Position numbers and translations under genes: made by a program
Origin: Canna indica
Taxonomy: Eukaryota; Streptophyta; Magnoliopsida; Zingiberales; Cannaceae
Length of the DNA: 64,000 nt
Reading direction: 5' to 3'
Assembly (NCBI GenBank): GCA_034359265.1
Contig: CP136890.1
Coordinates: 103,131,501 to 103,195,500, forward strand
The notes under the pieces: model-generated
What the model was told of the DNA's origin: nothing
The model's database searches: none
The model's input: the letters and a program-made list of their open reading frames with translations, nothing else
Part shown: piece after piece, positions 36,311-47,751 of the stretch
Layout: each line of letters opens with the position of its first letter
How positions within the stretch are numbered: the stretch's first letter is position 1

Positions 36311-37539
36311 TTTCGCTTTCTTTCTCTTCCTTCTTTTTGAAGGAACATTCATGAAGAGCATGCACCACCGATACTGTTCTTATAATTTACATGGAGAGGA
36401 TTAAGCGGGCAGTACTACTGATACTCTACTTGTGCATATATATATTAATTGCGTCAGGTTCTACTTAGTTTTGTCGTCTTCTCACTGAATATATATATCT
36501 CCATGTACAAAGATAGAATGGTGTACGTGGTGCATAGGATTCCATTTAGACGAAGATAAATTAACGCAAAAGCCTAGCAAATTGGCATAAAGAGGAGAGT
36601 GAACAGTTTTATTCTCTTTGTATATATTTTGTATTAAGGTCAGACTTTCACAAGTGAAGATGCTGAAAAGGACCCTATAAGAGTATAAGCAAAAAGACCT
36701 TTCCTTTCTCCGAAAGGTGACCTCCCAATAGTATATCTGAGATCAATTTTTACTAGTGATCCACATATCATTGTCCTTGTGAGAAAACAGTGTAACTGTG
36801 TTCTTCAAAAACATAATGCCCAGTGCCCATCTTTGATAGTTAAAAGTTAATTAGATTATAATTCATATGTACAAGTAAATTACATCATGCTTGAGGCAAG
36901 ATAGCTAATGTCTTAAGATTAACTGAGTGGATTAATTACACAAGAGCATCTTGTAGAGTCAGTCAGCTTAATTAAATTGTTGGCTCTTAGTATGAATGGC
37001 AGAAAGTAGAGAAACAGGGATCTAATGGCAGGAGGATCCTATGTAAGTAGCTCTTTGTGTCATTGTCAAGTTAGCACTTAAACCTAGGGGAAGAAAAAAA
37101 AAAGCAGCATCACCCGGCCACTTCATTTGATTCCTTCCACTGCTATAATATCTTACTTCAAATTCAAATTAAGACAAGTGTTGGTGACGAAATGATGAAA
37201 TAATACTACTCAATCTAAATCAGAGAGGGAGAGCTAAGATATATTCCGAGGCTGCTCCACTGCCATCAGAAGCATTGATTCCCCACTTGTACACCTGCTG
37301 ATTTGAGCTGAGAGGGAGGCTTGCTGCAGTGTGTGCTGAGTAGATTCTCTCTCAGCCTGCTGCAAGAAAGCTTCAATGCTTTTCTCTTCTGTAACACAAT
37401 TTTAATCTTTCTTTCCTTATTGGATGCTGTCTGCCCCTGTTTTCCCACTCGAGCAGCAGCTGCTGTTGGTTTTGCAGCACTGTGCTGCGATGCTGATTCC
37501 TGGTTTCTTTCTTGTCGCGTTCCATTTGCCATGATTTCT

Positions 37540-37547
37540 TATAAATA
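37540..37547 (+). promoter_or_regulatory. TATA box of the thioesterase gene
   Basis: The sequence TATAAATA lies 71 bp upstream of the proposed ATG at 37618. A transcription start near 37570 would leave a leader of about 45-50 bases. Confidence 0.6.
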
Positions 37548-37617
37548 GAGGTCAATTGAGTGATTCTTCATCACTGCAGAGTAGCTCCTCGACCTCTTCC
37601 ATTGCTATCCACTTCAA

Positions 37618-39977
37618 ATGTATCGTGGCAGCAGCTCTTATGCTTCTGGTTAGCTTGGACTTGTTTAATTGCTCTTCATACTCATTCAAGCTTACTTGTT
37701 GCTCTAATGGAGTTTGGCTAATGAAATGCAGGAGCAAGGACTGCAAACAGGAGGCATTTTGAGTATGGGAGAACATATGTGGTAAGACCCAAGGGGAGAC
37801 ACCATGCCACCATTGTGTGGCTTCATGGTTTAGGTGACAATGGATCAAGGTATACTCTCCATTTTCCTTCTTTTTTTTTCTTTTTCTTTTGAGCATAATC
37901 AGAATGTTTTATATATAAAGAATGAAAATTTGGATCAATGCATCTTTATCTGATTCAACCGATTTTTTTTACAAAACCTATTTTATGCTTAACCCAAAAA
38001 GCAGGTGATTGTTCAGTTTTGAACATACCAATACTGATGGTATACCCCAACAGATCTCAAATAGTTTCCTAGTCGAACCTTGACTGAATCAGCAAAATAC
38101 TTTTGGTGCTTAATCTAGTTTTATGATTTAATTCTTGTGCCAAACTGCAACAATGCTAACTTTCTACATAACAAATGCAGAGGAGAAGGTTGGCTGGTCA
38201 CATTCATATAATAATTAACCTGCCTAGGGTTTTGAAAATGATTAAAATGGTGTCATTCTGTTCTCTCTGCACATATTCCTAGTATTGCTTTTAGCCAAAG
38301 ATGTCATCTTGCTATCTTCTAAGCATGTACCTTTTTGAGCAAAATGACTGGAATAAAACACAAGTGGAGAATGTCAATGCACTCACAACAGTTTCAAGGA
38401 ACAACTTTTTAACACTTGTCCTATCCATGCAAAATGATAACACTAAACAAAAGCAGCTGGAGACAAAGCCATAAGCCCATAACCACAAAGATACCTCTTT
38501 TATATACTTTTCATCCTCAACTAATGATTTCTTTGGGTTTGCAATTTGTTCATGTCATCAAAGTTCACAATATACATATTGAAGCTTTCGCACAAAATAA
38601 TAATTCCATGAGATGCATGAAACTCATATTCTACTTATCTGGTGGTGCAGCTGGTCCCAGCTCCTGGAAACCCTTCCCCTGCCAAATGTAAGCCTTAACT
38701 ATGCTGTTCTAAGCTTCTTCTAAGTGTTTTTAACAGTTAAGTTCATCACTTGGCACTTGTAACTAAATCGCGAGCATGTGGAAATTGCAGATTAAGTGGA
38801 TATGTCCTACTGCCCCTACAAGACCAGTGGCCATTTTTGGTGGATTTCCCTGCACAGCATGTTTGACTCTATACTTTGAGAAATTGGCCAATTTATTTAT
38901 ATTCGGTGAAACCTTGCCCAAACAACGTATATTTATTCTTTGTAGGGTTTGATACTGGGGACCTCACTGAGGATGGTCCGGATGATGCTGATGGAATGGA
39001 TGCTTCAGCAGCGCATATTGCAAATCTTTTATCATCTGAGCCAGCTGATGGTAAATATTTTAATGTTGTTATGTAGGTCTTTGGTATTGCAAATAAAAAT
39101 ATTCACCGACTCACCGTCCACGTTGGACTATTTGAAAGCAGCTAAAAACCAAATTAAGATATGATCTATGCATCAGCTGTAATAAAAAAATAATTATGCA
39201 CAATAAGAGTATCTCATCGGAGGAGATTCCATGAATTGTTATTTCTTTTGGAACTCACTAAGACTATCAACTATGGATTGACTTCAGATTCCTTGAATTG
39301 TTGCAGTAAAACTTGGTATCGGAGGATTCAGTATGGGTGCTGCAACTGCCCTATACTCTGCTACTTGCTTTGCACATGGAAGATATGGAAATGGAACTCT
39401 GTACCCCATAAACCTCAGTGCCATAATTGGCCTTAGTGGCTGGCTTCCATGTTCCAGGTATGTTCTAGCTTCTTTCGACTTGTTTCTTTTTCTTTGGTAG
39501 ATTGAATGAAGAAAAACACTGGCTTGTTCGACATGTAGGAGCTTGAAGATGAAGGTGGAAAGTTCACAAGAAGCTGCAAGGAGAGCAGCCTTCTTGCCAC
39601 TTTTGCTCTGCCATGGAAGAGGTACTTTATTAATCAATTAACAATGTTTTAACAAACGCTAGACATTATATCTGACCATTACTTAACTTTTCTATTTGCA
39701 GCGGACGGAGTTGTTCCATACAGAAAAGGAGAAAGGTCGGCAGAGACTTTAAGAATGTCTGGGTTCAGGAATCTCACATTTAAAGTCTACAATGCGTATG
39801 CTCCTGCAACTCCTTTTTCTTTTCCGACAACTGAATGGTAATAATATATTTGTTTTCTCTTGAACTAAGTATTTCGCTGGAAACTGCAGACTTGAACACT
39901 ATACAATTCCAGAAGAGATGGATGCTGTTTGCAAGTGGCTTACTGCAAGGCTGCGCCTTGATGGGTCTCGCTCATAA
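37618..39977 (+). CDS. Acyl-protein thioesterase-like alpha/beta hydrolase (carboxylesterase)
   Basis: Nine exons (37618-37648, 37732-37849, 38651-38687, 38791-38860, 38946-39050, 39307-39457, 39539-39621, 39702-39795 and 39890-39977) join in phase to give 248 residues, the normal length for plant acyl-protein thioesterase/lysophospholipase proteins. Such enzymes cleave fatty-acyl thioesters from proteins and can hydrolyse other small esters in the cytosol. Visible hallmarks are TIVWLHGLGDNGSSW, GGFPCTAWFD, the nucleophile elbow GGFSMGAAT with Ser119, the catalytic Asp190 in HGRADGVVPY and His223 in EHYTIPEEMD. The start is set by a 31-base first exon encoding MYRGSSSYAS, preceded by a TATA box. 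The early exons are very short. No targeting peptide is apparent. Confidence 0.9.
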
Positions 39978-41119
39978 CTTGGCAAAGTTATTGATATTTC
40001 GATCACATTATCATAAACTGATAGATATGGTAATCTTATACTAGAATATAAAATTATGTAATGTCAGAGCTTTTTTAATCTACTCGGTGGTTTGGCAGCT
40101 CATAAGTATGTATTGTCTTTCTATGAATGAAAAGTTCCGTAGTATAATTTTCTTAGACTTGTAACTTGTTAGACTATGGGACATCTCAGACCTCTTCAGA
40201 TTAATGTTACTACTTTAAGATAACAATTCCTTTTTGTGTTGAAAGAAATTGGATCTTCTAATGCACAAAAAGTATCCACATTTGGTTACTCTGGATTTGC
40301 TTTAGCTAATCATAGACATCAACTGAAAATTACCTCAGCATTGGGAGAGCATAAATTATAAAATTTTGGTCCCTTATCGTTCTAATTGTCAATCTGGTTA
40401 TGCTAATGAGGTAACGAGATCAGGAACCATGTGTTTCCTCAGAGAATCACAAGGTAAAGAGTGTTGCAGCTGCTTTTGTTATTATAACACACATGACCAA
40501 ACATTCAGTCCATTTTATTGATCACTCAAAAGAATACAGAACTTTGAAATTTTGAAGTCCAACTTTTATAAGGTACCTGGATAAGTTGCCATAACTTGCA
40601 ACTACTGCCTTTCACTTTTAATAGACATTTTTTGTAAATTGAAGACGAATGGACAGGATAAAGTACATACAAGCTGATATTTGCTGTAAAGAACTGCTAT
40701 AATTTCCCAAAGCACCGACATTATCAAATGACCAATCTCCCATTTGCTATAGATTACATCTATGATTCCACCAAGCAACAAAACTATCCAAATGATCAAT
40801 CTCCTTTTCTCCCAGCGGGATATCATCATTCAGCTAAGCAGTTCCAAAACATAAGCATAGCTAATGGAAAAATTGTATAATAGCAGTCAATGAATGTCAC
40901 TTTGTGCAGTAACAGAAGCATTAACTATGAGCTACTTTAGCAGCTTTCTTCATTGCAGCAAAGGCAAAAGAACGAATTAATATCACAATGCATCCATTCT
41001 AAATTGGCAGCAACGGCAAGAGGACCATAGGCCAACAATGACTGAGCAAATTAACTCAGTTCTTAAACCAGAAAACAAGATGCATCATCATCTGACATCA
41101 GAAAGAGCCTTTACCACCT
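39978..41119. other. Convergent intergenic region
   Basis: This region carries the 3' UTRs of the thioesterase gene and the DUF1644 gene. It is AT-rich and contains no recognised gene. Confidence 0.5.
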
Positions 41120-42082
41120 TTATTCATTATCTTGAGAAGTTGCATCCACCTCACCAGATCCACCATTATCATTCACTGCACCATCACCATTGGTTGAATC
41201 ATGGGTGGTTCCTCTGTCACTGGATGTTGGATTGCTTAGAGTCTCTCCCCACCCAATCACCCTTCTTTCTCCCCACCCAATCACCGTTCTTCCCCTTTGG
41301 CCCCTTGATAAAGCCCTCAAAGATCTTCTTGAGCTGAAAGGTTGTGGTGGAGGTAACATATCAATGTTGTTGCCATTACTGCCTGCACGACGCACATGCA
41401 CAACCAAAAACATGGTAATTGAGGGAATTGCAAGCATGCTGCCACTAGCCTCTTCATCATTATCACTTGCATTGACCCGATTTTGCTCTCCAGAAATAGA
41501 TGAGTGAAACATGCTGAATAGGTCACCAAGATCCCGTTCTTGCTCCATTCTCATCCAGTTTTGTTGTCGTTCTGGGTCTGCCTCGGATGGTCGAACAGAT
41601 GGATGCTCTTCCCTCGCATGCTTCCTTAACTCATCATAAAGACCACTAAATGCACATGATTCCTTAGAGCAGCTCCTTGATTTAGCATTCATATACCTCC
41701 GAGCAGGTTCTATCACTGTCCATCTAGTAACAAGCCCACGGCAGAGAGGGCATAACAGGTTGGCTGGGTGCTCTGGATTATCAGCACCATCATCTGGTGA
41801 TTCAGATCCAGAGAAGGTCTTCCGGTACTGATCCAGACAATTGGAGTGACGATAACTAGTGTCACACATGAATGGCCGACAACCCTTGTCATATGAGGAA
41901 CATAGTAGGAGAACAGCATTGTGCGGGTGCTCCATGCACACGGGGCAGCGAACCTCTTCCCATTCTTTATCATTCAATTCAAGAGAATGATGTGGATTGT
42001 GCGCATAAGAATTAGATTGGTAGGGAGATGTGTGATGTCGTCGTTCAACGGACAGAGAACGTGACCTCCTTTCTTTTGGCAT
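41120..42082 (-). CDS. DUF1644 family zinc-finger-like protein
   Basis: The single coding exon gives 320 residues from MPKERRSRSLSVERRHH; a longer frame from 42112 starts with non-conserved residues. DUF1644 proteins are plant-specific, and a rice member is linked to stress tolerance. The conserved domain (about 48-165) has cysteine/histidine patterns EVRCPVCMEHPHNAVLLLCS, KGCRPFMCDTSYRHSNCLDQ and LLCPLCRGLVTRW, then CSKESCAFSGLYDELRKHAR. These look like a RING-like plus C2H2-like metal site. The C-terminal third is low-complexity and rich in Arg, Ser, Gly and Asn, with a short duplication (RTVIGWGER and RRVIGWGET). A 5' UTR intron spans 42161-43590. Confidence 0.9.
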   Translation of the reverse strand: MPKERRSRSLSVERRHHTSPYQSNSYAHNPHHSLELNDKEWEEVRCPVCMEHPHNAVLLLCSSYDKGCRPFMCDTSYRHSNCLDQYRKTFSGSESPDDGADNPEHPANLLCPLCRGLVTRWTVIEPARRYMNAKSRSCSKESCAFSGLYDELRKHAREEHPSVRPSEADPERQQNWMRMEQERDLGDLFSMFHSSISGEQNRVNASDNDEEASGSMLAIPSITMFLVVHVRRAGSNGNNIDMLPPPQPFSSRRSLRALSRGQRGRTVIGWGERRVIGWGETLSNPTSSDRGTTHDSTNGDGAVNDNGGSGEVDATSQDNE

Positions 42083-42160
42083 TTTGGTTGGCTTACGAAA
42101 AATTAGAACCACTAACTAAACCTTCTTATGATCTTGAGGAAATTCAGAAAATAGACAGTA

Positions 42161-43590
42161 CTGCAACAAAGAGAAAATAAGGTTCAATCAGCAAACAATG
42201 ATTTTTCCATCTTTTTCCTAAAAAATGAGCTTAACTTCCTGGTCATAATTTTAATCATATAATCACATTTGACAATATTTCCCTTACATGGATAGCAATA
42301 CTGGACAAAAAACTAGTAGGAAATGCATATGACAATACTGCATGGCAAAGGAATTGCAGATCTATACACAATTATGTTAAAACAACATATTCCAAATCAT
42401 TTGGTGTAATTGCAACCCAAATCCAAGAAAACTAGTAATTCAATTATTCCACTAAACAGATCAAAACATGGTATGGTACAAAAGAGCAGCCACTAATAGA
42501 GAAAACAATCATCCATATAGAAAGTAAAACATACATAACAGGAGGAACATCAAAAGTAAACAAAACCATATATTTTGAGGGGCTTCCTCTATCTATTGCA
42601 TTAGCAAAATCGATAAGCTCATGCTACGCATAATTTTGATTCATAGATTGCAATATACATTTGTATATCCAAAAAGGATGCTTTTTTACTCAGATAGAAC
42701 TCAGAACAAGATTTAAAAGGAAAAGGCGTGTCTTCCTGAACCCATAATGCACCATGATAGTCAAAGATATCATATTTGAATACAGACAACTTGAACCCAC
42801 AACAAGAACAAAAGAAAAGAGAGTTTGGCTCAAGGTCGTTGTCGAGCCTATGCACAGAGGTGTCCATAGCAGAATTCGGCACACATCACTTAGATGTGAA
42901 CAGGAAGAACATCAAAAGCAAACAAAACCATATATTTTGAGGGGCTTCCCTCTATCTATTTCATTAGCAAAATCGATAAGCTCATGCTTCGTATAATTTT
43001 GATTCATAGATAGCCCAACATCATGAAAAATTGCAATATACATTTGTATATCCAAAAAGGATGCTTTTTTACTCAGATTGAACTCGGAGCAAGATTTAAA
43101 AGGAAAAAGCGTGTCTTCCTGAACCCATAATGCACCATGATAGTCAAAGATATCATATTTGAATACAGACATCTTGAACCCACAACAAGAACAAAAGAAA
43201 AGGGAGTTTGGCTCACGGTCGTTGTCGAGCCTAAGCACAGAGGTGTCTACAGCAGAATTCGGCATACATGACTTGGATGTAGCCATGAACAGATGCCGTA
43301 TGGCTGGTGGATGTGAGGTCAAAATCATCCATCCCCCCCAAACCAACCCGGTTTTACTCATGTAATTAGAACAACAAGAAGGGGAGGAAACAGAGAACAG
43401 TCGATAAGGTCCGCATCCTGATCAAGAATAACGACTAACTAATCAACCAGATCTCCTCAGCACTTTGCTTATTGCTATTCAGCGGAAGACACAACCGCGA
43501 CAGAAGAAACAAGAAAGAGGGGTGCATCTATAGCAGCAGCTAGCGCCGATCGTCAGGAGGGAGGAGGAGATCGGCGACAGAGATATTTAC
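42161..43590 (-). other. 5' UTR intron of the DUF1644 gene
   Basis: On the minus strand a donor (CTTG|GTAAATATC) at 43590 and an acceptor (TTTGTTGCAG) ending at 42161 frame a 1.43 kb intron in the leader. The leader exon lies between about 43591 and 43750. A TATAAATA-type sequence in opposite orientation occurs at about 43768. The intron contains the tandem duplication listed separately. The splice sites are inferred, not supported by transcripts. Confidence 0.55.
42541..43290 (-). repeat. Tandem duplication of about 360 bp carrying an open frame
   Basis: Copy A (42541-42895) and copy B (42901-43290) are very similar. Copy B has an extra ~22 bp (agcccaacatcatgaaaaat). On the minus strand each copy keeps an open frame: 87 codons ending at 42619, and 149 codons at 43361-42912. 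They share NSLFFCSCCGFK, SVFKYDIFDYHGALWVQED and SKKASFLDIQMYIAI. The product is unrecognised. It could be a captured gene fragment, an old transposon piece or chance. It lies wholly inside the leader intron of the DUF1644 gene, on the same strand. Confidence 0.8.
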
Positions 43591-46384
43591 CAAGAAGCGA
43601 GAGCTTGTTGTCGTCGCAGAGTGAAACGATCCGACCGAATTGGTATCACGAGAATAATGCAGAAAATTTCTCTTCTTGGACTTGGGTTATGGCGGACAGA
43701 GCTCGCGCGCGAATGGAACCCTAAATTCCCGAGGAGAAGAAAGTAAAGAAGATAGCAAGGAGGCCGGCGCGGTATAAATAGAGCGAAACGTGTGTATTGT
43801 ATGCATAGAGAGTATCTTTAATTTACTGGTTAAAATATTACCCACGACATACCCGACGAAGTAATGATGCTGCAGGCTGGTGCTTTAGTGGGACAGCAGA
43901 GCTGATACCTCATAGAGCATTTAGTCAGGTACAAATTTGGGTCGGGCGAAGAAGGAGGAAGAATGAAGCGGGTTACGTGGAGGGCTCCAACTCTTGCTTT
44001 GTTAAGTCGGTCGGTATGATGAAATCAAATGCAGACGTCTTTTGATATCGCTAACCATGTTGACAGGTGGCGAAGAGTTAGGCGTCGATTCGTATCACAA
44101 CGGCGTACCACTCAACTCTATTTATTTGAACTTGAACCTTTTTAGGCGAAAGGCAAAGGAATAAATCAATAAATTATTAATATTTTTTAGGCTTTAATTA
44201 TATTTCTGTCCTCAATATATCATCATTTAATTATTTTTATTTTCGTTTGATTTCTTCGTTAATTTTTCGTTAACTTTTATTATTAAATGCCAACACGATA
44301 ATATTGACATGAATTAAAAAGTACTAAACGAAAAAAATGATATATTTTAATGGACTAAATTAAAAAATATATTATATTTTAATAACATAAAATATAATAA
44401 TATATATTTTAAAATATTTATTTTTTTCCGTTTGGTCCCTCTTTCATCCATGTTAGCATTCCATGTTGGCACTTAACATCAAAAGTTAACGGATGAACTA
44501 AACGAAAACGAAAATAATTTTTGAGAAACTAAATAAGAACTTTTTTTAAAAGAGGGGTCAAACGAAAAAAAAAATGATATTTTGGGAAAAAAACATAATT
44601 AAGTCTATTTTTACTTTTATAAAGATAAATTATCTTCAAATTTAAAAAATGGAGAAAAAAATATTAACAATTATATTTTTTTTGTCATTATTTACAATCG
44701 TTTTTCAAATATCAAAATAATACTTGGGATAAAAAATGTAATGATACTTTAGAATAATTACATAAAACCGTACTGCATTACTAATTTTCTTTTTTAAAAA
44801 ATGATTTATTATTTTTTAGACTTTTGCTTCGACCGGATTAAGCATAGAAACACCCACACTCATGAAGTCATGAACCACACTCAAGTCAAACCAATCACTA
44901 CTCGGCCTGGGAGCTCCACCCGATCATATAATGACACTTACCCTCATTAATTATAAGGAATTCGTCAATCATGAATCGACATCTGCGGGATTAGCCTCGA
45001 CTCATTCTGAGCACTTCCCTACGAGATTCCGGAGGCAGTATCACCATACATCCTTTAATTATGCACTATATACATACAGGACGGACACCGAGTACATCTA
45101 GATTCCAATTTGATATACACACATCCGGAATTCATTCTTACTTGAGCGTCATAATATCTTTGCAGGTCCCGCTGCCGAAGCCACACTGAACTAGGAGATG
45201 AGCCGGACCGCATCACCCTGACTTCACGCAAGAGCATTTCCGTTTAGATTAATAACAATAATCAAATTACCTCTCAATTTTACACAAATCAAGTGAAGCT
45301 TCGTTGGTAGCTTTTAAATTTTATTTCATAGATTTTAAATTAACTTGAAGATATTGCAAAATTAGCTGCAATTACATGTCTAGATATTTTCAACCCTTGC
45401 AACAACATCAGTAGTATATGAGAATAAGTATACAACAGTCAAAGGTCAACTTATTCTGAATGCGAGCTGAGAATTCAAGACAAACTATTCAGAAGATAGA
45501 AATCCTAGGTTGACTCTGCCATTGCTTGCATTTCTTAATAGCTAGGAAAAGAAAGCTGACTTATTATAGTTCCACATAGTAATTAATGAAGTTCCATTTC
45601 TATATACTTAAGTGTTTAAATAGCAGGCAAAGATAAATAGTTAACCAACAGCAGAATATATAATAGAAGAACAAATGCATCCCTTAATACTGATATGAAG
45701 ATATTGATGCATCACTTCATAGAATTCATGTTACAGATATGAAGATACTCTAACCAATATAGCATAAGCATTCATCTTCCTATATTTTAGGTGGAGGAAG
45801 TTCATTTGTATTTCTCCTCAAGCAATTGAACTTGATTACCCTGATACTTGCAGCAACATGAATTTTACTAGGTTGAGGAAGTTCATTTGTATTTCTCCTG
45901 ATGCAATTGAACTTGATCACCCTGATGCTTGCAGCAACATGAAGTTTACTAGGTTGAGGAAGTTCATCTGTATTTCTCTTGATGCAACTTAACATAATCA
46001 CCCTGATACTTGCAGCAATATGAAGTTTACTGGGTTGTTCAGATGCCTTTAAGATATTTCAACTATTGTGTTAAATGATTCGGTAAGCATGAGATATATA
46101 AACAGCAACAGCAATGCCTCAATCTCTCAAGTATAAATGGAGTCACAAGCCACAAGGCATAAATAAAATGAAGCTGTCAAATGATTGTTATAATGTAAAA
46201 AAGCATATTATTTTATGATAAACATGCATGAGAAAAGTAAGGTGTATAAACAAATGTACTCCAAAATCAACCAATTACAATAGCAAGATTACTTCCTATT
46301 TGTACAGCATTTGATTAATTAGGAACAAGCTAGCTACTATATCGGTATTAATTCAGTATGCACTAATATACTTCTCAAGACATT
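43591..46384. other. DUF1644 upstream region and intergenic spacer
   Basis: The proximal 200 bp is the DUF1644 leader exon and promoter. 44150-44800 is extremely AT-rich. 44880-45240 resembles non-coding retroelement sequence. The 81-bp tandem array lies at 45789-46031. No gene was recognised. Confidence 0.5.
45789..46031. repeat. Three-copy 81 bp tandem array
   Basis: Units start at 45789, 45870 and 45951, each exactly 81 bp. The shared opening is aggttgaggaagttcat and each unit ends with a tttact-like sequence. Because 81 is a multiple of three, the minus strand stays open through all copies, giving repeats around RRNTNELPQPSKIHVAASIR. I regard the frame as a by-product and not a gene. Confidence 0.92.
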
Positions 46385-47751
46385 TTATTTGCTGTCTTTT
46401 TTGACTGATATGGCCCAGAGTATTGTGGCTCTAACCAGAGCATCCATGGGATCAATGCATTTTTTCATGAGCGGATCATCCTGGGGTAAGACTCCATGCA
46501 TGTGATCAGAGGCAAGAATGATGGTGCTGACAGCCCTCACAAGAAGAACTTGGATTGATATCCTCAGCAGATTCCTTGCTCCTTCCATATCCTTCCTGTC
46601 CAATGCCTCCATGGCAGGCTTCACAATGTGTTCCATGGTGGCTTTGTCAGGTAGGACTACTTCAAAACCCTGCGCAAAGATCAGAGCATGAACTAAGCAC
46701 TCAACTCTGAAATTTCTGATCACAAAAACTGAACAACCCTACACAACTGGTTTCATAAATCAAAGGATTAGACAAGATTACATAGCAGCATGAATCACCT
46801 GCAAGTGTCTCTTTTTTTCACTTTGCAGAGGTGAACTTGATAATCTTCTTTCGTTCTTAGCAGCTGATTATTATTGAAAAATCGACAAGAAATTTTCAGG
46901 ATTCAAACAGCAGGCTATATACGATGAAAGAATTCATATGTGAATCAATGTGGATATGAATTCCAACATATATTTGGAACCATGAGTCAAGAAACTACTT
47001 CAAATTTGTTTTTTGTACTTGGAATTGGAATCTGATTTCTTACTTGGCTTTCGAGTTTTTGCTGATAGAATCGAGCAATTAGGGATGCGTCCATGGCAAG
47101 AACTCCTATGCGCACGCTGCTTCCCATTTCAACCGGCTTCAAGTTTGCCGCTTTCAACTCTTCAGCAACGCAGTCGCCGGCGTCAAGGAAAGGCACAGAG
47201 CACCCCTCGGCGATGTCATCGTGCCAGGCGTGCGCGATATGGCACGGCATGGTGATGCACTGAGCTCCAGATCTCTCCAAAAACACCCTCTTCCTGCGAA
47301 GATTCTCCACGGCAATCGGACGAACAGATTGCGTGCAGCCAATCTGATAGCGGCACTCCAAACTCTCTCGAAGCTCCCTGTTGATCACAGGATCGCTGCA
47401 AACAACAAAAGGGAGGCCCTCCAAAGAGGTCCATCGAACGAGCTTCTCCAGGAATCTGAGAGTGGAAACGGCTGAAACCCCGCCGAGGACGCCAACGGCG
47501 TTGGGCAAGTCGAGCAGCGGAGCGTTGCATTCGTTCCCCCGAGGAGAGGAGACTGGCTCGGGCGGCATCTTGGATCTCGAGGAGCCATCGTTGTCCTCCA
47601 CTCGCAGCAGAAAAGGAGCTGATTTGTGGCCGAGTGAGGAGGTGGGAGATGGGCGAGGCCTGACATGGATCCTGTGCCTGCTCACCTCCTCCACGAGATG
47701 GATGGGGAAATTTAGCGCGTTGCATGACAAGGCAACGCTTCCATCAAACAT
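46385..47751 (-). CDS. Aspartate/glutamate racemase family protein
   Basis: Two exons, 47751-47044 and 46669-46385, join in phase (LESQ|GFEVV) to give 330 residues. The first ATG is at 47751 (MFDGSVALS). The Asp/Glu racemase superfamily inverts amino acids with two opposed cysteines and no cofactor. The first cysteine region is present as ITMPCHIAHAWH (Cys170), and the nucleotide-like fold start is seen in NAVGVLGGVSAVST. The second cysteine region, usually GCTE-like, reads TIILASDHMHG with Ser290 at that place. The first ~75 residues could be a plastid targeting sequence. Arabidopsis AT1G15410 is the likely counterpart. Whether it is an active racemase is open. Confidence 0.85.

Larger units (their letters stand above)
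35321..37617. other. Intergenic spacer with a MITE-like element
   Basis: The 2.3 kb spacer is AT-rich. It contains a (TA)n tract at 35860-35880, the inverted-repeat element at 36107-36310 and the thioesterase promoter at its right end. The small frames near 37266-37555 on the minus strand lie in this promoter and have no recognisable product. Confidence 0.5.

Noticed and set aside
37266..37532. 88-codon minus-strand frame near the thioesterase promoter
   Set aside because: It has no recognised motif and overlaps the promoter just before the TATA box at 37540.
45789..46031. Could the three regular repeats be a CRISPR array?
   Set aside because: The repeats are contiguous 81 bp units with no unique spacers, in a plant nuclear context.
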